Assembly: GCA_945833805.1 (NCBI GenBank)
Contig: CAMAGG010000003.1
Span: forward strand, 1 to 38,431
Reading direction: 5' to 3'
DNA: 38,431 nucleotides
DNA from: an uncultured Clostridia bacterium
GTDB taxonomy: Bacteria; Bacillota; Clostridia; Oscillospirales; Ruminococcaceae
Each line of letters begins with the position of its first letter. The first letter of the stretch is position 1. Position numbers and translations under genes: made by a program. Shown piece after piece: positions 8,774 to 17,951 of the stretch. Below the pieces are notes generated by a model. It saw only the letters and a list, made by a program, of their open reading frames with translations. It did no database searches and was not told the origin of the DNA.

Positions 8774-9742
8774 ATGGATAACTTTATACAGGCAGATATT
8801 TACACCGCTTCTCAGGCGATAGACGGAATTACCGGAGCGCTGACCGATTATGGAGTGACGGGCTTCATCATCAGCGACAGCGCGGATTTTGAGAGCTTCC
8901 TCGCAGACAAGAACGCAAACTGGGACTATGTTGACGACGAGCTTATGGGGCTTAGCAAGGTTGAGCCGCACATCACGCTTTATGTCCACGACAATGCTCA
9001 GGGCGCGGAAACAATTGCCGCGATACGCTCCCTCATCGAGGGCTGGAAGCAGAACAATTCCGACGGCTATTACGGTAACCTCCGCATGGAGCTTGCGAAC
9101 GTGAAGGAAGAGGACTGGGCGAACAACTGGAAGAAGTATTACAAGCCTTTCCGGGTAGGAAAAAGCCTTGTGGTAAAGCCCTCGTGGGAGGAGGTAACTC
9201 CCGCTCCCGGGGACAGAATTCTGGAGATAGATCCGGCTTCTACCTTCGGTACGGGTCAGCACCACACCACGAAGCTGGTCATGGAGGCGCTGGAGGAGAT
9301 CGTGAAGCCCGGCGACAGAGTACTGGATCTGGGCTGCGGAAGCGGAATCCTGTCTATTGCGTCGCTGCTGTTCGGTGCTGAAAAGGTCACTATGTGCGAT
9401 ATTTTTGAGAACGCGGTCAAGACTGCCTCTGAGAATGTGGAACAGAACAAATACACACACGAGCATTACACGGCTTACTGCGGCAATATCATCGAGGACG
9501 CTGCCCTTCGGGAAAAGCTCGGAACAGGCTATGACGTGATCTGCGCAAACATTGTCGCGGACGTAATCATCGGCATGAGCCCGCTGTTCAGCGGATTTAT
9601 GAAGCCGGAAGCTCGGCTGGTGGTTTCAGGAATAATCGACGAGCGTCTTGACGAGGTGAACGAGGCTCTGACTGAAAACGGATTTAAGATACTTGACAGC
9701 CGGAACGAAGAGGGCTGGAACTGCATTATACTCAGCAGATAA
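8774..9742 (+). CDS. prmA: Ribosomal protein L11 methyltransferase
   Basis: 322 residues, normal for PrmA, which trimethylates ribosomal protein L11 using S-adenosylmethionine. The N-terminal L11-recognition domain ends in the family segment EDWANNWKKYYKPFRVG. The methyltransferase domain holds DPASTFGTGQHHTT, the SAM-binding loop LDLGCGSGILSI at about 182-193, and ANIVADVI in place of the catalytic-loop NPP-type motif, as is usual for PrmA. It is the first gene after a sigma-A promoter and is followed after 47 bases by a small membrane protein gene and then recD2, probably on one transcript. Confidence 0.95.
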   Translation: MDNFIQADIYTASQAIDGITGALTDYGVTGFIISDSADFESFLADKNANWDYVDDELMGLSKVEPHITLYVHDNAQGAETIAAIRSLIEGWKQNNSDGYYGNLRMELANVKEEDWANNWKKYYKPFRVGKSLVVKPSWEEVTPAPGDRILEIDPASTFGTGQHHTTKLVMEALEEIVKPGDRVLDLGCGSGILSIASLLFGAEKVTMCDIFENAVKTASENVEQNKYTHEHYTAYCGNIIEDAALREKLGTGYDVICANIVADVIIGMSPLFSGFMKPEARLVVSGIIDERLDEVNEALTENGFKILDSRNEEGWNCIILSR

Positions 9743-9789
9743 TAACATCGGCGCATTCATTCGCATATACTGCCGCAGGAGGCGGTATT

Positions 9790-10077
9790 ATGGAATTTTT
9801 ATATGTTTTTCTGCTGATGTTTCTGTCGATATTCGGGCTTTCCATGCTGATAAAGCTTGCCGCCGGAGCGATCCTTTCCGGCTGTACAAGAGAGCATGAT
9901 ATCTATGTCAGGAGCGGCGAGGGAATAGCGGAATTTGTGGAATTTGCGAGAAAAAACCCGCATATCGGCAGGGTGACGATCCTTGCCGCCGGAAACGACT
10001 GGGATAAGGTCGCCGAGGGTCTGTCCCGTAGGTATGGAAATGTCTGCTTCGAGAAGAAAGAACTGCCCGGCGGCTGA
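9790..10077 (+). CDS. Small hypothetical membrane-anchored protein
   Basis: 95 residues, with a clear ribosome binding site (AGGAGG at 9777-9782, 7 bases from the ATG). Residues 1-30 are strongly hydrophobic and form one membrane segment, followed by a polar domain of about 65 residues. The rest has the look of a small alpha/beta fold (GRVTILAAGNDWDKVAEGLSRR), but I recognise no family. It lies between prmA and recD2 on the same strand with short gaps, so cotranscription is likely. That position says little about function, since neither neighbour is a membrane protein. Confidence 0.75.
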   Translation: MEFLYVFLLMFLSIFGLSMLIKLAAGAILSGCTREHDIYVRSGEGIAEFVEFARKNPHIGRVTILAAGNDWDKVAEGLSRRYGNVCFEKKELPGG

Positions 10078-10130
10078 GGCTGTTTTGCCGTTATCGGCGG
10101 GACAGAATAATTATGGAACGGTGATAGGAT

Positions 10131-12332
10131 TTGGATAAGGAAAATGGTGTGACCCTCGCCGGAACGGTGGAGGACGTGGTTTTCTACAACGAGGAAAACG
10201 GCTATGTAGTCGCGGATCTTGACTGCAACGGCGAGCTGGTTACTGTGGTGGGAAATCTCGGCGACGTCCGTGACGGCGAGAGCCTTACGCTGCTGGGAGA
10301 GTACATAAATTCCCCGAAATACGGCAGGCAGTTCAAAGCGGAGGTATGCGAAAGAAGCCTGCCCAACACCGAGAGCGCCGTGCGTAAATTCCTCGGCTCC
10401 GGAGTTATAAGCGGAGTAGGCCCGGCTATGGCGAAGCGCATCGTTACCTCCTTCGGAAGCCGTGCGCTTGAGATCATCGAGAACGATCCGGCGCAGCTTT
10501 CCTCAATAAAGGGTATTTCCGCCGAAAGCGCCCTCAAGATCGGCGAGGAATTCCGGAAGATTTCCGGGCTTCGCAAGGCAGTGACCTATTTTTCGAGGTA
10601 CGGCATTGCTCCGGCTGTGGTTGCGGCGGCATGGAAGAAGTTCGAGATCTACACGGTGCAGGCGGTGGAGGACAATCCCTATTGCCTTTGCGGAACAGGG
10701 ATAGAGCTTCCGTTCCGTGAAGCGGACAGGCTCGCTCAGGCTCTGGGATTTCCGATGGACAGCGAGGAGCGCATTATTGCCGGAATTATCTGGTGCCTGC
10801 GGACGAACGCAAACAACGGTCACACCTGTGTGCGGGAAAACGACCTTTCGGATAACGTGTGCTATGAGCTGAACGTAAATGAGAAGCAGTTCTGGAACGG
10901 TCTTGTCATTTCGGAGCAGCGGGGGGAAGTCGTGCTTTGCGACAAGTATGACTATAAATTCGTTTTTCTGACGGAGTATTACCGGGCGGAGTGCTTCATC
11001 GCGGAGAAACTTGCGGAGATGATAAAGCGCAATGACTGCGGCGATGTGGACTATTCTGAGGAGATCGCGGGGATAGAGTGGGAGCAGGGTATTCAGTACG
11101 AGCAGCTTCAGCGGGAAGCTATAAGCGGCTGTATGAACAACCATGTTTTCATTCTCACCGGAGGTCCCGGAACAGGTAAGACCACTACTCTGAACGCTGT
11201 GATATCCCTCTGCCGGCAGCGGGGACTAAAGATGAAGCTTGCGGCTCCCACCGGGCGGGCGGCGAAGCGAATGGCAGACCTCACCAAAGCGCCGGCGCAG
11301 ACGATACACCGGCTGCTTGAGGTAGATTTTGCAACCTCATCGCATTCCTTCAAGAGAAACGAGGAGAACCCTCTTACCTGCGATGTGCTGATAATTGACG
11401 AGATGTCGATGGTGGACACGCTGCTCATGGAGTCTCTGCTGCACGCAGTTCGTCCCAGAACCCGGCTGATCATGGTAGGCGACAGCAATCAGCTCCCCTC
11501 TGTCGGGGCGGGAAATATCCTGCGGGATCTGATTTCCGGCGGGAGAGTGCCTACTGTGGAGCTTAAAGAGATATTCCGTCAGGCGGCGCAGAGCCTTATC
11601 GTAACCAACGCGCACCGCATAGTCCGGGGTGAAATGCCGGTACTGAACGACCGCAGGAACGATTTCTTCTTCATGCCGACGGAAACTGAGGAGGATACTC
11701 TGCGGCTTGTGATCGAGCTGTGCAAGACCCGTCTGCCGAACACCTACGGCTATTCGCCGATGGAGGATATTCAGGTGCTCTGCCCCTCCAGAATGGGAGT
11801 TGTCGGAACTCAGAGCATAAACAAGGAGCTTCAGCTTGCGCTGAACCCTCCGGCGAAGAACCGCCCGGAGGTGAAGTACGGCAATGCACTGTTCCGCACC
11901 GGGGACAAGATAATGCAGACCAAGAACGACTATGACGCAGAATGGCGGCGGGGCGCGGAGCTTTCCCACGGCATATTCAACGGCGATATCGGAATAATCC
12001 GCCGGGCGGACAGGGTGAACGCGAAGCTGGATATTGACTTTGACGGGAGAATGACTACCTATGACGGCGATATGATGAAGAAGATCGAACACGCCTATGC
12101 GGTGACGATACACAAAAGTCAGGGCAGCGAGTATCCGGCGGTGATAATCCCGCTTCCGAACGGCATGGACAGGCTCACCTACCGCAATCTTCTGTACACC
12201 GCCGTCACCCGCGCGAAAAAGACCCTGATACTCATTGGAACGGTTAGAAAGGTGCAGAGTATGGTTGAGAACGACCGCAGAATGCTGCGATATTCCTGCC
12301 TTAAACCGATGCTGGAGGATATGTTCGTATGA
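10131..12332 (+). CDS. recD2: RecD2-type ATP-dependent 5'-3' DNA helicase
   Basis: About 733 residues, the usual length of RecD2, a superfamily 1B helicase that acts in DNA repair and replication-fork maintenance without RecBC. The N-terminal OB-like region (TVEDVVFYNEENGYVVADL) and a helix-hairpin-helix segment (GVISGVGPAMAKRIV) precede the motor. Motor motifs are Walker A GGPGTGKTTT at 344, Walker B LIIDEMSM near 420, GDSNQLPSVGAGN near 450, HKSQGSEY near 661 and LYTAVTRAKK at the C-terminal end. The start is uncertain. The TTG at 10131 follows an in-frame stop and has a poorly spaced ribosome binding site, while the in-frame GTG at 10149 has AAGGA 7 bases upstream. The end overlaps comF by 4 bases (ATGA). 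Confidence 0.93.
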   Translation: MDKENGVTLAGTVEDVVFYNEENGYVVADLDCNGELVTVVGNLGDVRDGESLTLLGEYINSPKYGRQFKAEVCERSLPNTESAVRKFLGSGVISGVGPAMAKRIVTSFGSRALEIIENDPAQLSSIKGISAESALKIGEEFRKISGLRKAVTYFSRYGIAPAVVAAAWKKFEIYTVQAVEDNPYCLCGTGIELPFREADRLAQALGFPMDSEERIIAGIIWCLRTNANNGHTCVRENDLSDNVCYELNVNEKQFWNGLVISEQRGEVVLCDKYDYKFVFLTEYYRAECFIAEKLAEMIKRNDCGDVDYSEEIAGIEWEQGIQYEQLQREAISGCMNNHVFILTGGPGTGKTTTLNAVISLCRQRGLKMKLAAPTGRAAKRMADLTKAPAQTIHRLLEVDFATSSHSFKRNEENPLTCDVLIIDEMSMVDTLLMESLLHAVRPRTRLIMVGDSNQLPSVGAGNILRDLISGGRVPTVELKEIFRQAAQSLIVTNAHRIVRGEMPVLNDRRNDFFFMPTETEEDTLRLVIELCKTRLPNTYGYSPMEDIQVLCPSRMGVVGTQSINKELQLALNPPAKNRPEVKYGNALFRTGDKIMQTKNDYDAEWRRGAELSHGIFNGDIGIIRRADRVNAKLDIDFDGRMTTYDGDMMKKIEHAYAVTIHKSQGSEYPAVIIPLPNGMDRLTYRNLLYTAVTRAKKTLILIGTVRKVQSMVENDRRMLRYSCLKPMLEDMFV

Positions 12333-12982
12333 AGCCGTGGGAGCTGCGCAGGGCGGCGGCTGCTCTGTTTCTGCCGAACCGCTGTCCGTTCTGCGACGAG
12401 CTTATCGGAATACGGGAGCTATGGTGCGTCAGGTGCTATAATCGGCTTCGTTTCCTGTCAGACCCGGAGGAGACTCCGGAGGGGCTTGACGGATTTATGG
12501 CGGTATGCCGCTACACCGGAAGGGCGAGGTCTGCGGTGCTTCGCATGAAGCAGGGGTATTACAGATACCCGATAGACGCATTCGCGGCGCTTATCGCGGA
12601 GAACGCAAAGCCGCTCATAGACCGGGCGGAGGTGATAACCGCAGTTCCCACCGGGAGAGCCAGAAAAATGGAGCTTGGCTATGCCCAGAGTGAGAAGATC
12701 GCAAAGCTGATATCAGAAATGACCGGAAAGCCATTTCGCAGCGTACTCTCGGTAACTGCGGAGAAACGTGAGCAGAAGCTGCTGAACGCAGAGGAACGGC
12801 GGGAGAACGCGCTGAAAGCCTATTCGGTGTCCCGCCCGGAGGATATCCGGGGAAAGTCTGTGCTGGTGATAGACGACGTATGCACCACCGGGGCAACTCT
12901 GGGTGCTGTCGCGGATATGCTGAGAAATTCTGGCGCAGCTAGTGTAATGGGCGCGGTTTTTGCAAAAACTGTCAGGAAATGA
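12329..12982 (+). CDS. comF: ComF-family phosphoribosyltransferase-like protein
   Basis: 217 residues, with an N-terminal zinc-binding CPFC...CVRC pair (Cys 19, 22, 33, 36) and a C-terminal type I phosphoribosyltransferase domain whose PRPP loop is VLVIDDVCTTGATL (about 177-190). This is the standard ComF architecture. In competent bacteria ComF helps bring single-stranded DNA into the cytoplasm and interacts with recombination and helicase proteins, but the family is also found in species with no known competence. The start overlaps the recD2 stop (ATGA), so the two are translationally coupled and a shared role in handling DNA is reasonable. Confidence 0.9.
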   Translation: MKPWELRRAAAALFLPNRCPFCDELIGIRELWCVRCYNRLRFLSDPEETPEGLDGFMAVCRYTGRARSAVLRMKQGYYRYPIDAFAALIAENAKPLIDRAEVITAVPTGRARKMELGYAQSEKIAKLISEMTGKPFRSVLSVTAEKREQKLLNAEERRENALKAYSVSRPEDIRGKSVLVIDDVCTTGATLGAVADMLRNSGAASVMGAVFAKTVRK

Positions 12983-12995
12983 AAACGCTCTGTGC

Positions 12996-13024
12996 TTGAT
13001 TTTTTTGCGGTTTTGTAGTAAAAT
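12996..13024 (+). promoter_or_regulatory. Sigma-A promoter of the miaB-mutSL operon
   Basis: TTGATT at 12996-13001 and TAAAAT at 13019-13024 are 17 bases apart in a T-rich gap. A leader of about 30 bases follows, with AAAGGA as ribosome binding site upstream of the miaB ATG. It begins the long run of closely spaced genes that ends at miaA. Confidence 0.7.
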
Positions 13025-13062
13025 AATATTTTAAGATCATCTCGGATAAAGGATAATTTGCA

Positions 13063-14460
13063 ATGACGACAAACGTTACTGCCGCAGAGCTTGCGGCACA
13101 GCAGGAATTCTCCCGGAAGGTAAGGGAGCTTAATTCCGCAAAGGAGCAGCCGCCGGTGGCGCACGTTCACAGCTTCGGCTGTCAGCAGAACGTCAGCGAC
13201 GGCGAGAAAATAAAGGGAATGCTGGCGATGATGGGCTACGGCTTCTCAAATTCCCCGGACGACGCGGATCTGGTGCTGTTCAACACCTGCGCAGTCAGGG
13301 AGAACGCGGAGGACAGGGTGTTCGGCAATCTCGGCGCATTGAAGCACAACAAGCGCCGCAAGCCGGATATGCTCATCGGGGTGTGCGGCTGCATGGTTCA
13401 GCAGGAGCATATCGCGGAGAGGATACGCAGAAGCTTCCCTTACGTTGACATGGTGTTCGGAACGCACGTTCTGCACACGCTGCCGCAGCTTATTTATGAA
13501 GCTATGACCACCCACAGGCGACAGATATCAATTCCGCAGTCGGACGGCGTTATTGCGGAGGGAATACCGCTGCGCCGTGAAAGCGGATTGAAAGCAAGCA
13601 TACCGATAATGTACGGCTGTAACAACTTCTGCACCTACTGCATAGTGCCGTATGTGCGGGGCAGGGAGCGTTCCCGGGAGCCGGAGGTAATTGTTGAGGA
13701 GGCAAGGCAGCTTGTTTCCGAGGGCTACAAGGAGCTTCTGCTGCTGGGGCAGAACGTCAACAGCTACGGGCGCGGCACGGACGTGGATTTCCCGGAGCTG
13801 CTGCGGCGTATAAACGCTATCCCCGGAGAATTCAAGATAAGCTATATGTCAAGCCACCCGAAGGACGCGACCCACGAGCTTATCGACACCATAGCCGAGT
13901 GCGAAAAGGTAACAAGGCATTTCCACCTCCCGGTGCAGTCCGGCAGCAGCAGAATTTTAAAGCTGATGAACCGAAGCTACACAAGGGAGCATTATCTTGA
14001 GCTGATAAACTACGCGAAGCAGCGCATTCCGGACGTTGCGCTGACCTCGGATATAATCGTGGGCTTCCCCGGTGAAACCTATGAGGATTTCAGGGAAACA
14101 CTGAGCCTTATCCGGGAGGTAAAGTACGACTCGCTGTTCACCTTTATTTACAGTCCGCGAAAAGGAACAAAGGCGGCGGAAATGCCCGACCCGGTTTCGC
14201 AGGAGGAAAAGGGAAAGTGGTTCAGAGAGCTTCTGGAGGTACAGCAGGAGATAGGCGAGGATTCCTACCGGGGATATATCGGCAGGACGATGCGGGTGCT
14301 GTGCGAGGGAGTCGGCAGGACGCGGGACGGCTGTCTTACCGGAAAGACCATTCAGAATATCATTGTTGACTTTGACGGAGATAAGTCGCTTATAGGCAGC
14401 TTCGTTGATGTAAAGATCACCGGCGCGCTTAACTGGGCGCTTCTGGGTGAAATAGTATAA
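13063..14460 (+). CDS. miaB: tRNA-2-methylthio-N6-dimethylallyladenosine synthase
   Basis: 465 residues. The N-terminal UPF0004 domain carries three iron-sulfur cysteines (Cys 40 in SFGCQQN, Cys 76 in FNTCAV, Cys 110 in CGCM), and the radical SAM domain has the CxxxCxxC triad (Cys 186, 190, 193 in GCNNFCTYC). A C-terminal TRAM domain (about 400-465) should bind tRNA. MiaB adds a methylthio group to i6A at position 37, next to the anticodon. Its substrate is made by MiaA, encoded at the far end of the same gene run. MiaB is preferred over the related MtaB and RimO because of the SFGCQQN start and the GRGTDVDFPELL segment after the radical SAM core. Confidence 0.94.
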   Translation: MTTNVTAAELAAQQEFSRKVRELNSAKEQPPVAHVHSFGCQQNVSDGEKIKGMLAMMGYGFSNSPDDADLVLFNTCAVRENAEDRVFGNLGALKHNKRRKPDMLIGVCGCMVQQEHIAERIRRSFPYVDMVFGTHVLHTLPQLIYEAMTTHRRQISIPQSDGVIAEGIPLRRESGLKASIPIMYGCNNFCTYCIVPYVRGRERSREPEVIVEEARQLVSEGYKELLLLGQNVNSYGRGTDVDFPELLRRINAIPGEFKISYMSSHPKDATHELIDTIAECEKVTRHFHLPVQSGSSRILKLMNRSYTREHYLELINYAKQRIPDVALTSDIIVGFPGETYEDFRETLSLIREVKYDSLFTFIYSPRKGTKAAEMPDPVSQEEKGKWFRELLEVQQEIGEDSYRGYIGRTMRVLCEGVGRTRDGCLTGKTIQNIIVDFDGDKSLIGSFVDVKITGALNWALLGEIV

Positions 14461-14474
14461 AAGGAGAAATCATT

Positions 14475-14891
14475 ATGGACGCAATACAGGCAGTAAGAGA
14501 ACTCGGCAAGGCTATTCAGGCAGACGAACGCTACATTGAATACGCAAGAGCAAAAAAGGTGAACGACGATGACGCGGAGCTTCAGAACCTCATCGGCGAA
14601 TTCAACCTTATCCGTCAGAACGCCGCTATGGAATACAACAAGCCGGAGGAGGAGCAGAACAAGGAAAAGCTCGCAGACCTCAACGCGAAAATGCAGGAGG
14701 CTTATGAAAAGGTAATGGCGAACGAGAACATGGCTCTGTTCACCGTTGCAAAGGCGGGAATGGACGAGCTTATGGGACAGGTGAACACCGTACTCACCCT
14801 CGTTTTACAGGGCGCAGACCCTGAAACCTGCCCGACCACTCAGCCCACCGGCTGCACCGGAAGCTGCTCCAGCTGCGGCGGCTGCGGCTGA
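14475..14891 (+). CDS. YlbF/YmcA-family protein with cysteine-rich tail
   Basis: 138 residues, mostly alpha-helical, matching the size and helical pattern of the YlbF/YmcA (RicF/RicA) family. In Bacillus subtilis these proteins form a complex with YaaT that carries iron-sulfur clusters and promotes mRNA maturation by RNase Y. The C-terminus has five cysteines (119, 127, 131, 134, 137) in a Gly/Ser/Thr-rich tail ending CSSCGGCG, a plausible cluster ligand set. The gene begins 14 bases after miaB with an AAGGAG ribosome binding site and is followed by mutS, a common arrangement in Clostridia. Whether it is the YlbF or the YmcA counterpart cannot be settled here. Confidence 0.85.
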   Translation: MDAIQAVRELGKAIQADERYIEYARAKKVNDDDAELQNLIGEFNLIRQNAAMEYNKPEEEQNKEKLADLNAKMQEAYEKVMANENMALFTVAKAGMDELMGQVNTVLTLVLQGADPETCPTTQPTGCTGSCSSCGGCG

Positions 14892-14926
14892 TTTCTGAGG
14901 GAATAAACTGACGGAGGTGTAAGCGC

Positions 14927-17518
14927 ATGGCGCAGGAAACGGAAAAGCTGTCCCCGATGCTGAAACAGTATCTTGACATCAAGCAGAAGTACAGCGATTA
15001 TATACTATTCTTCCGGCTGGGGGATTTCTACGAGATGTTCTTCGACGACGCGGAGAATGTTTCGCGGGAACTGGAGCTTGCGCTGACCTCCCGTGCAGGC
15101 TCTCCCATGTGCGGAGTTCCCTATCACAGCAGCGAGGTCTACATCAAGAAGCTGATCGACAAGGGCTACAAGGTGGCTATATGCGAGCAGCTCACCGACC
15201 CTGCGACCACCAAGGGGCTTGTGGAGCGGGACGTAATACGTCTTGTCACTGCGGGAACTGTCATTGAAGCAAGTATGCTGAACGAGGACTCCAACAACTA
15301 TATCGCCTGCGTATGCCCAGACAAGGGCTGTCAGTCCGCCGCGCTTGTATTCGCGGATATTTCCACCGGAGAGGTACACGTTTTCAGCAAGGAGGGGAAA
15401 AATCTCCAGCAGGAGATAATTTCCGAGCTGTCGAGATTCAGCCCGGTGGAGCTGCTTATCAACGAGGAATTTCTGAGCCTTAAGGAGGTTCACGAATTTG
15501 TCCGTGACAGGCTCAAGCGCTGCCTTTGCGAGATGCTTGACGAGGAAAGATTCGACAGCTCCGACATGAGCGTTATCACCGGACAGTTCGAGAACGGCGC
15601 GGAGCTTGGTATTTCCGAAATGCCGCTGGTGAAAAAAGCTCTCTGTGCTATGTTCCGCTATTTCGGCGAAACCCAGAAAGCCACTGTGAAGCGCTTCGTT
15701 TCGCTGACTATCCATGCGGACGGGGAGTTCATGGGGCTTAACCTCACCACCCGGCGCAATCTGGAACTAACCGAAACCATGCGCACCAAGGAAAAGCGCG
15801 GCTCTTTGCTGTGGGTGCTGGACAAGACAGTTACCTCTATGGGCAGGCGGAAGCTGAAAACATGGGTGGAGCAGCCGCTCATCAGCCCGACAGCAATATT
15901 AAAGAGGCTGGACGCGGTTGAAGCGCTGACAAAGGATTCCGCTTCGCTGTACGATATCTGCGACGCGCTGAACGGTATTTACGACCTTGAGCGGCTTATG
16001 ACGAGGGTAATGTACAAATCCGCGTCGCCGAGGGATATTTATTCGCTGGGGCAGACCTGCGCCCGGCTGCCGCTTCTGAAAAGGTGTCTGTCGCAGGTGA
16101 ACAGCCCGCTGCTTGATTCTCTCAACGGCGAGATTGACGAGCTGAACGACGTTTCTTCACTGGTGGAGAACGCGATAGTTGACGACCCGCCTATTGTACT
16201 CAAAGACGGCGGGGTCATAAAGGACGGATTCAACGAGGAGATAGACCGCCTGCGGAAGATAACCGGCGGCGGCAAGGATATCCTCGCGGAAATGGAGGAG
16301 CGGGAGCGCGCAGCTACCGGAATACGCACGCTGAAAGTCGGCTACAACCGTGTGTTCGGCTATTACATAGAGGTGTCAAAGGGACAGCTTGATTTAGTCC
16401 CGGCGCATTATGTCAGAAAGCAGACCCTCACCACCGGCGAGCGTTACATCACCGATGAACTGAAAAAGGTGGAGTCGGAGATACTCGGCGCGAACGACCG
16501 CATTCTTGCGCTGGAAGCGGCTATCTTCGGCGAGGTGCGGGACTTCATCGGCACACGTCTGGAAGCGATACAGGCTGCGGCAGCGGCTGTGGCTGCGGTG
16601 GACGTGCTTTGCAGCTACGCAAAGGTGGCAATCGAAAACGGTTATGTCAAGCCGGAGATAACCCTTGACAGCGTAATCGAGATACGGGACGGACGTCACC
16701 CGGTTGTGGAGAAAGTTCTTACCGACCACCCTTTCACCCCGAATGACGCTTACCTTGACACCAATACCAATCGTCTTATCATCATCACAGGTCCCAATAT
16801 GTCCGGTAAATCCACGTTCATGCGGCAGGTAGCGATAATCGTGCTTATGGCGCAGATTGGCTGCTTTGTTCCGGCGGCGTATGCGAAAATCGGCGTTGTG
16901 GACAAGATATTCACTCGTGTGGGCGCGTCCGACGACCTTACTTCCGGGCAGTCCACATTCATGGTTGAGATGAACGAGGTTGCGGATATCCTCAAGAACG
17001 CGACCAAAAAGAGCCTTGTCATTCTGGACGAGATAGGCAGGGGAACTTCCACCTTTGACGGAATTTCAATCGCAAAGGCAGTCGCAGAGTACATCAGCGG
17101 AAAGAACATCGGCTGCAAGACCCTTTTCGCGACCCACTACCACGAGCTTATCTCCATGGAAAAGGAGTACGAGGGCATACGCAATTTCAGCGTTGCGGCG
17201 GTGAAGCGCGGGGACGAGCTGAAATTCCTGCACAAGATATGCGAGGGCGGCACCGATGACAGCTACGGCATTGAAGTCGCGAAGCTGGCGGGACTGCCCA
17301 ACGCAGTGATAAACCGCGCAAAAGAGGAACTTAAAGAGCTTGAAGTGCTGGGAAGGCAGAAGCTGTCCGAAACGCTGGAAAAGACCGCAGACCACCAGTT
17401 CAGCTTCAATGCGATAAACGAGCAGAACGCTATCGCGAAGTTAAGGGCGGCGGACATCAACACCATGTCGCCAATGGACGCGCTGATGTTCATTAAGGAC
17501 ATCAAGGACACGCTGTGA
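14927..17518 (+). CDS. mutS: DNA mismatch repair protein MutS
   Basis: 863 residues, full length for MutS, which binds mismatches and recruits MutL. The mismatch-reading Phe-x-Glu is at 34-36 in GDFYEMF. The ATPase domain has Walker A TGPNMSGKST near 621, Walker B ILDEIGRGTST and the conserved FATHYHEL. The C-terminal stretch contains the helix-turn-helix dimerisation region and a tail for tetramer formation. GGAGGTG lies just upstream of the ATG. A small membrane-anchored protein gene follows, and then mutL. Confidence 0.97.
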   Translation: MAQETEKLSPMLKQYLDIKQKYSDYILFFRLGDFYEMFFDDAENVSRELELALTSRAGSPMCGVPYHSSEVYIKKLIDKGYKVAICEQLTDPATTKGLVERDVIRLVTAGTVIEASMLNEDSNNYIACVCPDKGCQSAALVFADISTGEVHVFSKEGKNLQQEIISELSRFSPVELLINEEFLSLKEVHEFVRDRLKRCLCEMLDEERFDSSDMSVITGQFENGAELGISEMPLVKKALCAMFRYFGETQKATVKRFVSLTIHADGEFMGLNLTTRRNLELTETMRTKEKRGSLLWVLDKTVTSMGRRKLKTWVEQPLISPTAILKRLDAVEALTKDSASLYDICDALNGIYDLERLMTRVMYKSASPRDIYSLGQTCARLPLLKRCLSQVNSPLLDSLNGEIDELNDVSSLVENAIVDDPPIVLKDGGVIKDGFNEEIDRLRKITGGGKDILAEMEERERAATGIRTLKVGYNRVFGYYIEVSKGQLDLVPAHYVRKQTLTTGERYITDELKKVESEILGANDRILALEAAIFGEVRDFIGTRLEAIQAAAAAVAAVDVLCSYAKVAIENGYVKPEITLDSVIEIRDGRHPVVEKVLTDHPFTPNDAYLDTNTNRLIIITGPNMSGKSTFMRQVAIIVLMAQIGCFVPAAYAKIGVVDKIFTRVGASDDLTSGQSTFMVEMNEVADILKNATKKSLVILDEIGRGTSTFDGISIAKAVAEYISGKNIGCKTLFATHYHELISMEKEYEGIRNFSVAAVKRGDELKFLHKICEGGTDDSYGIEVAKLAGLPNAVINRAKEELKELEVLGRQKLSETLEKTADHQFSFNAINEQNAIAKLRAADINTMSPMDALMFIKDIKDTL

Positions 17519-17528
17519 GGTGGATTTT

Positions 17529-17939
17529 ATGAAGCTTTCAGACAGAAAAGTCGCAAAGCGTGCGCTGCTGATCCTGGCGGCATTTGTACTGATATCCGGC
17601 GCATTTGTCGGCGGTTTCTTTGCGGGTAAGAGCGGACAGAGGGTGGAAACTCAGCTTGCGTGGTCTGACAGCGAGGTGGTTTACGCTGAAATCCTTGACG
17701 TGAATGACGGCTTTTTCCATGTGAAAGGGCTTGACGTCAACGACATAAACGGCAGGGGCGAGTTCACATTTACCGCAAAGGAGAACACCCGGCTTATCTG
17801 GCGGGGAACGGAGATTTCCCTGTCTGACTTCCACACCGGGGACAGAATAGCGTTCTTTTATGTTGGCGAGGTTCTGGAAACCTACCCGGCGCAGGTGTCG
17901 AATGTCGTGAAGATAAAGCTGCTGGACGATGAACTTTAG
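17529..17939 (+). CDS. DUF3221-like exported small protein
   Basis: 136 residues from the ATG at 17529, preferred over the in-frame GTG at 17520 because GAGGTGG at 17517-17523 lies 5 bases upstream and would overlap the GTG. The basic start (KLSDRKVAKR) and the hydrophobic stretch at about 11-32 make an uncleaved anchor or signal peptide; there is no lipobox cysteine. The outside part reads as a small beta domain: FTFTAKENTRLIWRGTEISLSD followed by HTGDRIAFFYVGEVLETYPAQ. The TYPAQ ending resembles DUF3221 (YobA-like) proteins. The function is unknown. It sits between mutS and mutL, starting 10 bases after mutS and ending 12 bases before mutL, and must be cotranscribed with them. Confidence 0.8.
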   Translation: MKLSDRKVAKRALLILAAFVLISGAFVGGFFAGKSGQRVETQLAWSDSEVVYAEILDVNDGFFHVKGLDVNDINGRGEFTFTAKENTRLIWRGTEISLSDFHTGDRIAFFYVGEVLETYPAQVSNVVKIKLLDDEL

Positions 17940-17951
17940 AACGGAGAACAA

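Noticed and set aside
8759-9466. 235-codon minus-strand frame opposite prmA
   Set aside because: Shadow of prmA; low-complexity His/Arg/Leu-rich translation and no family resemblance.
11337-12113. 258-codon minus-strand frame opposite recD2
   Set aside because: Shadow of the helicase motor domain; no ribosome binding site or motif.
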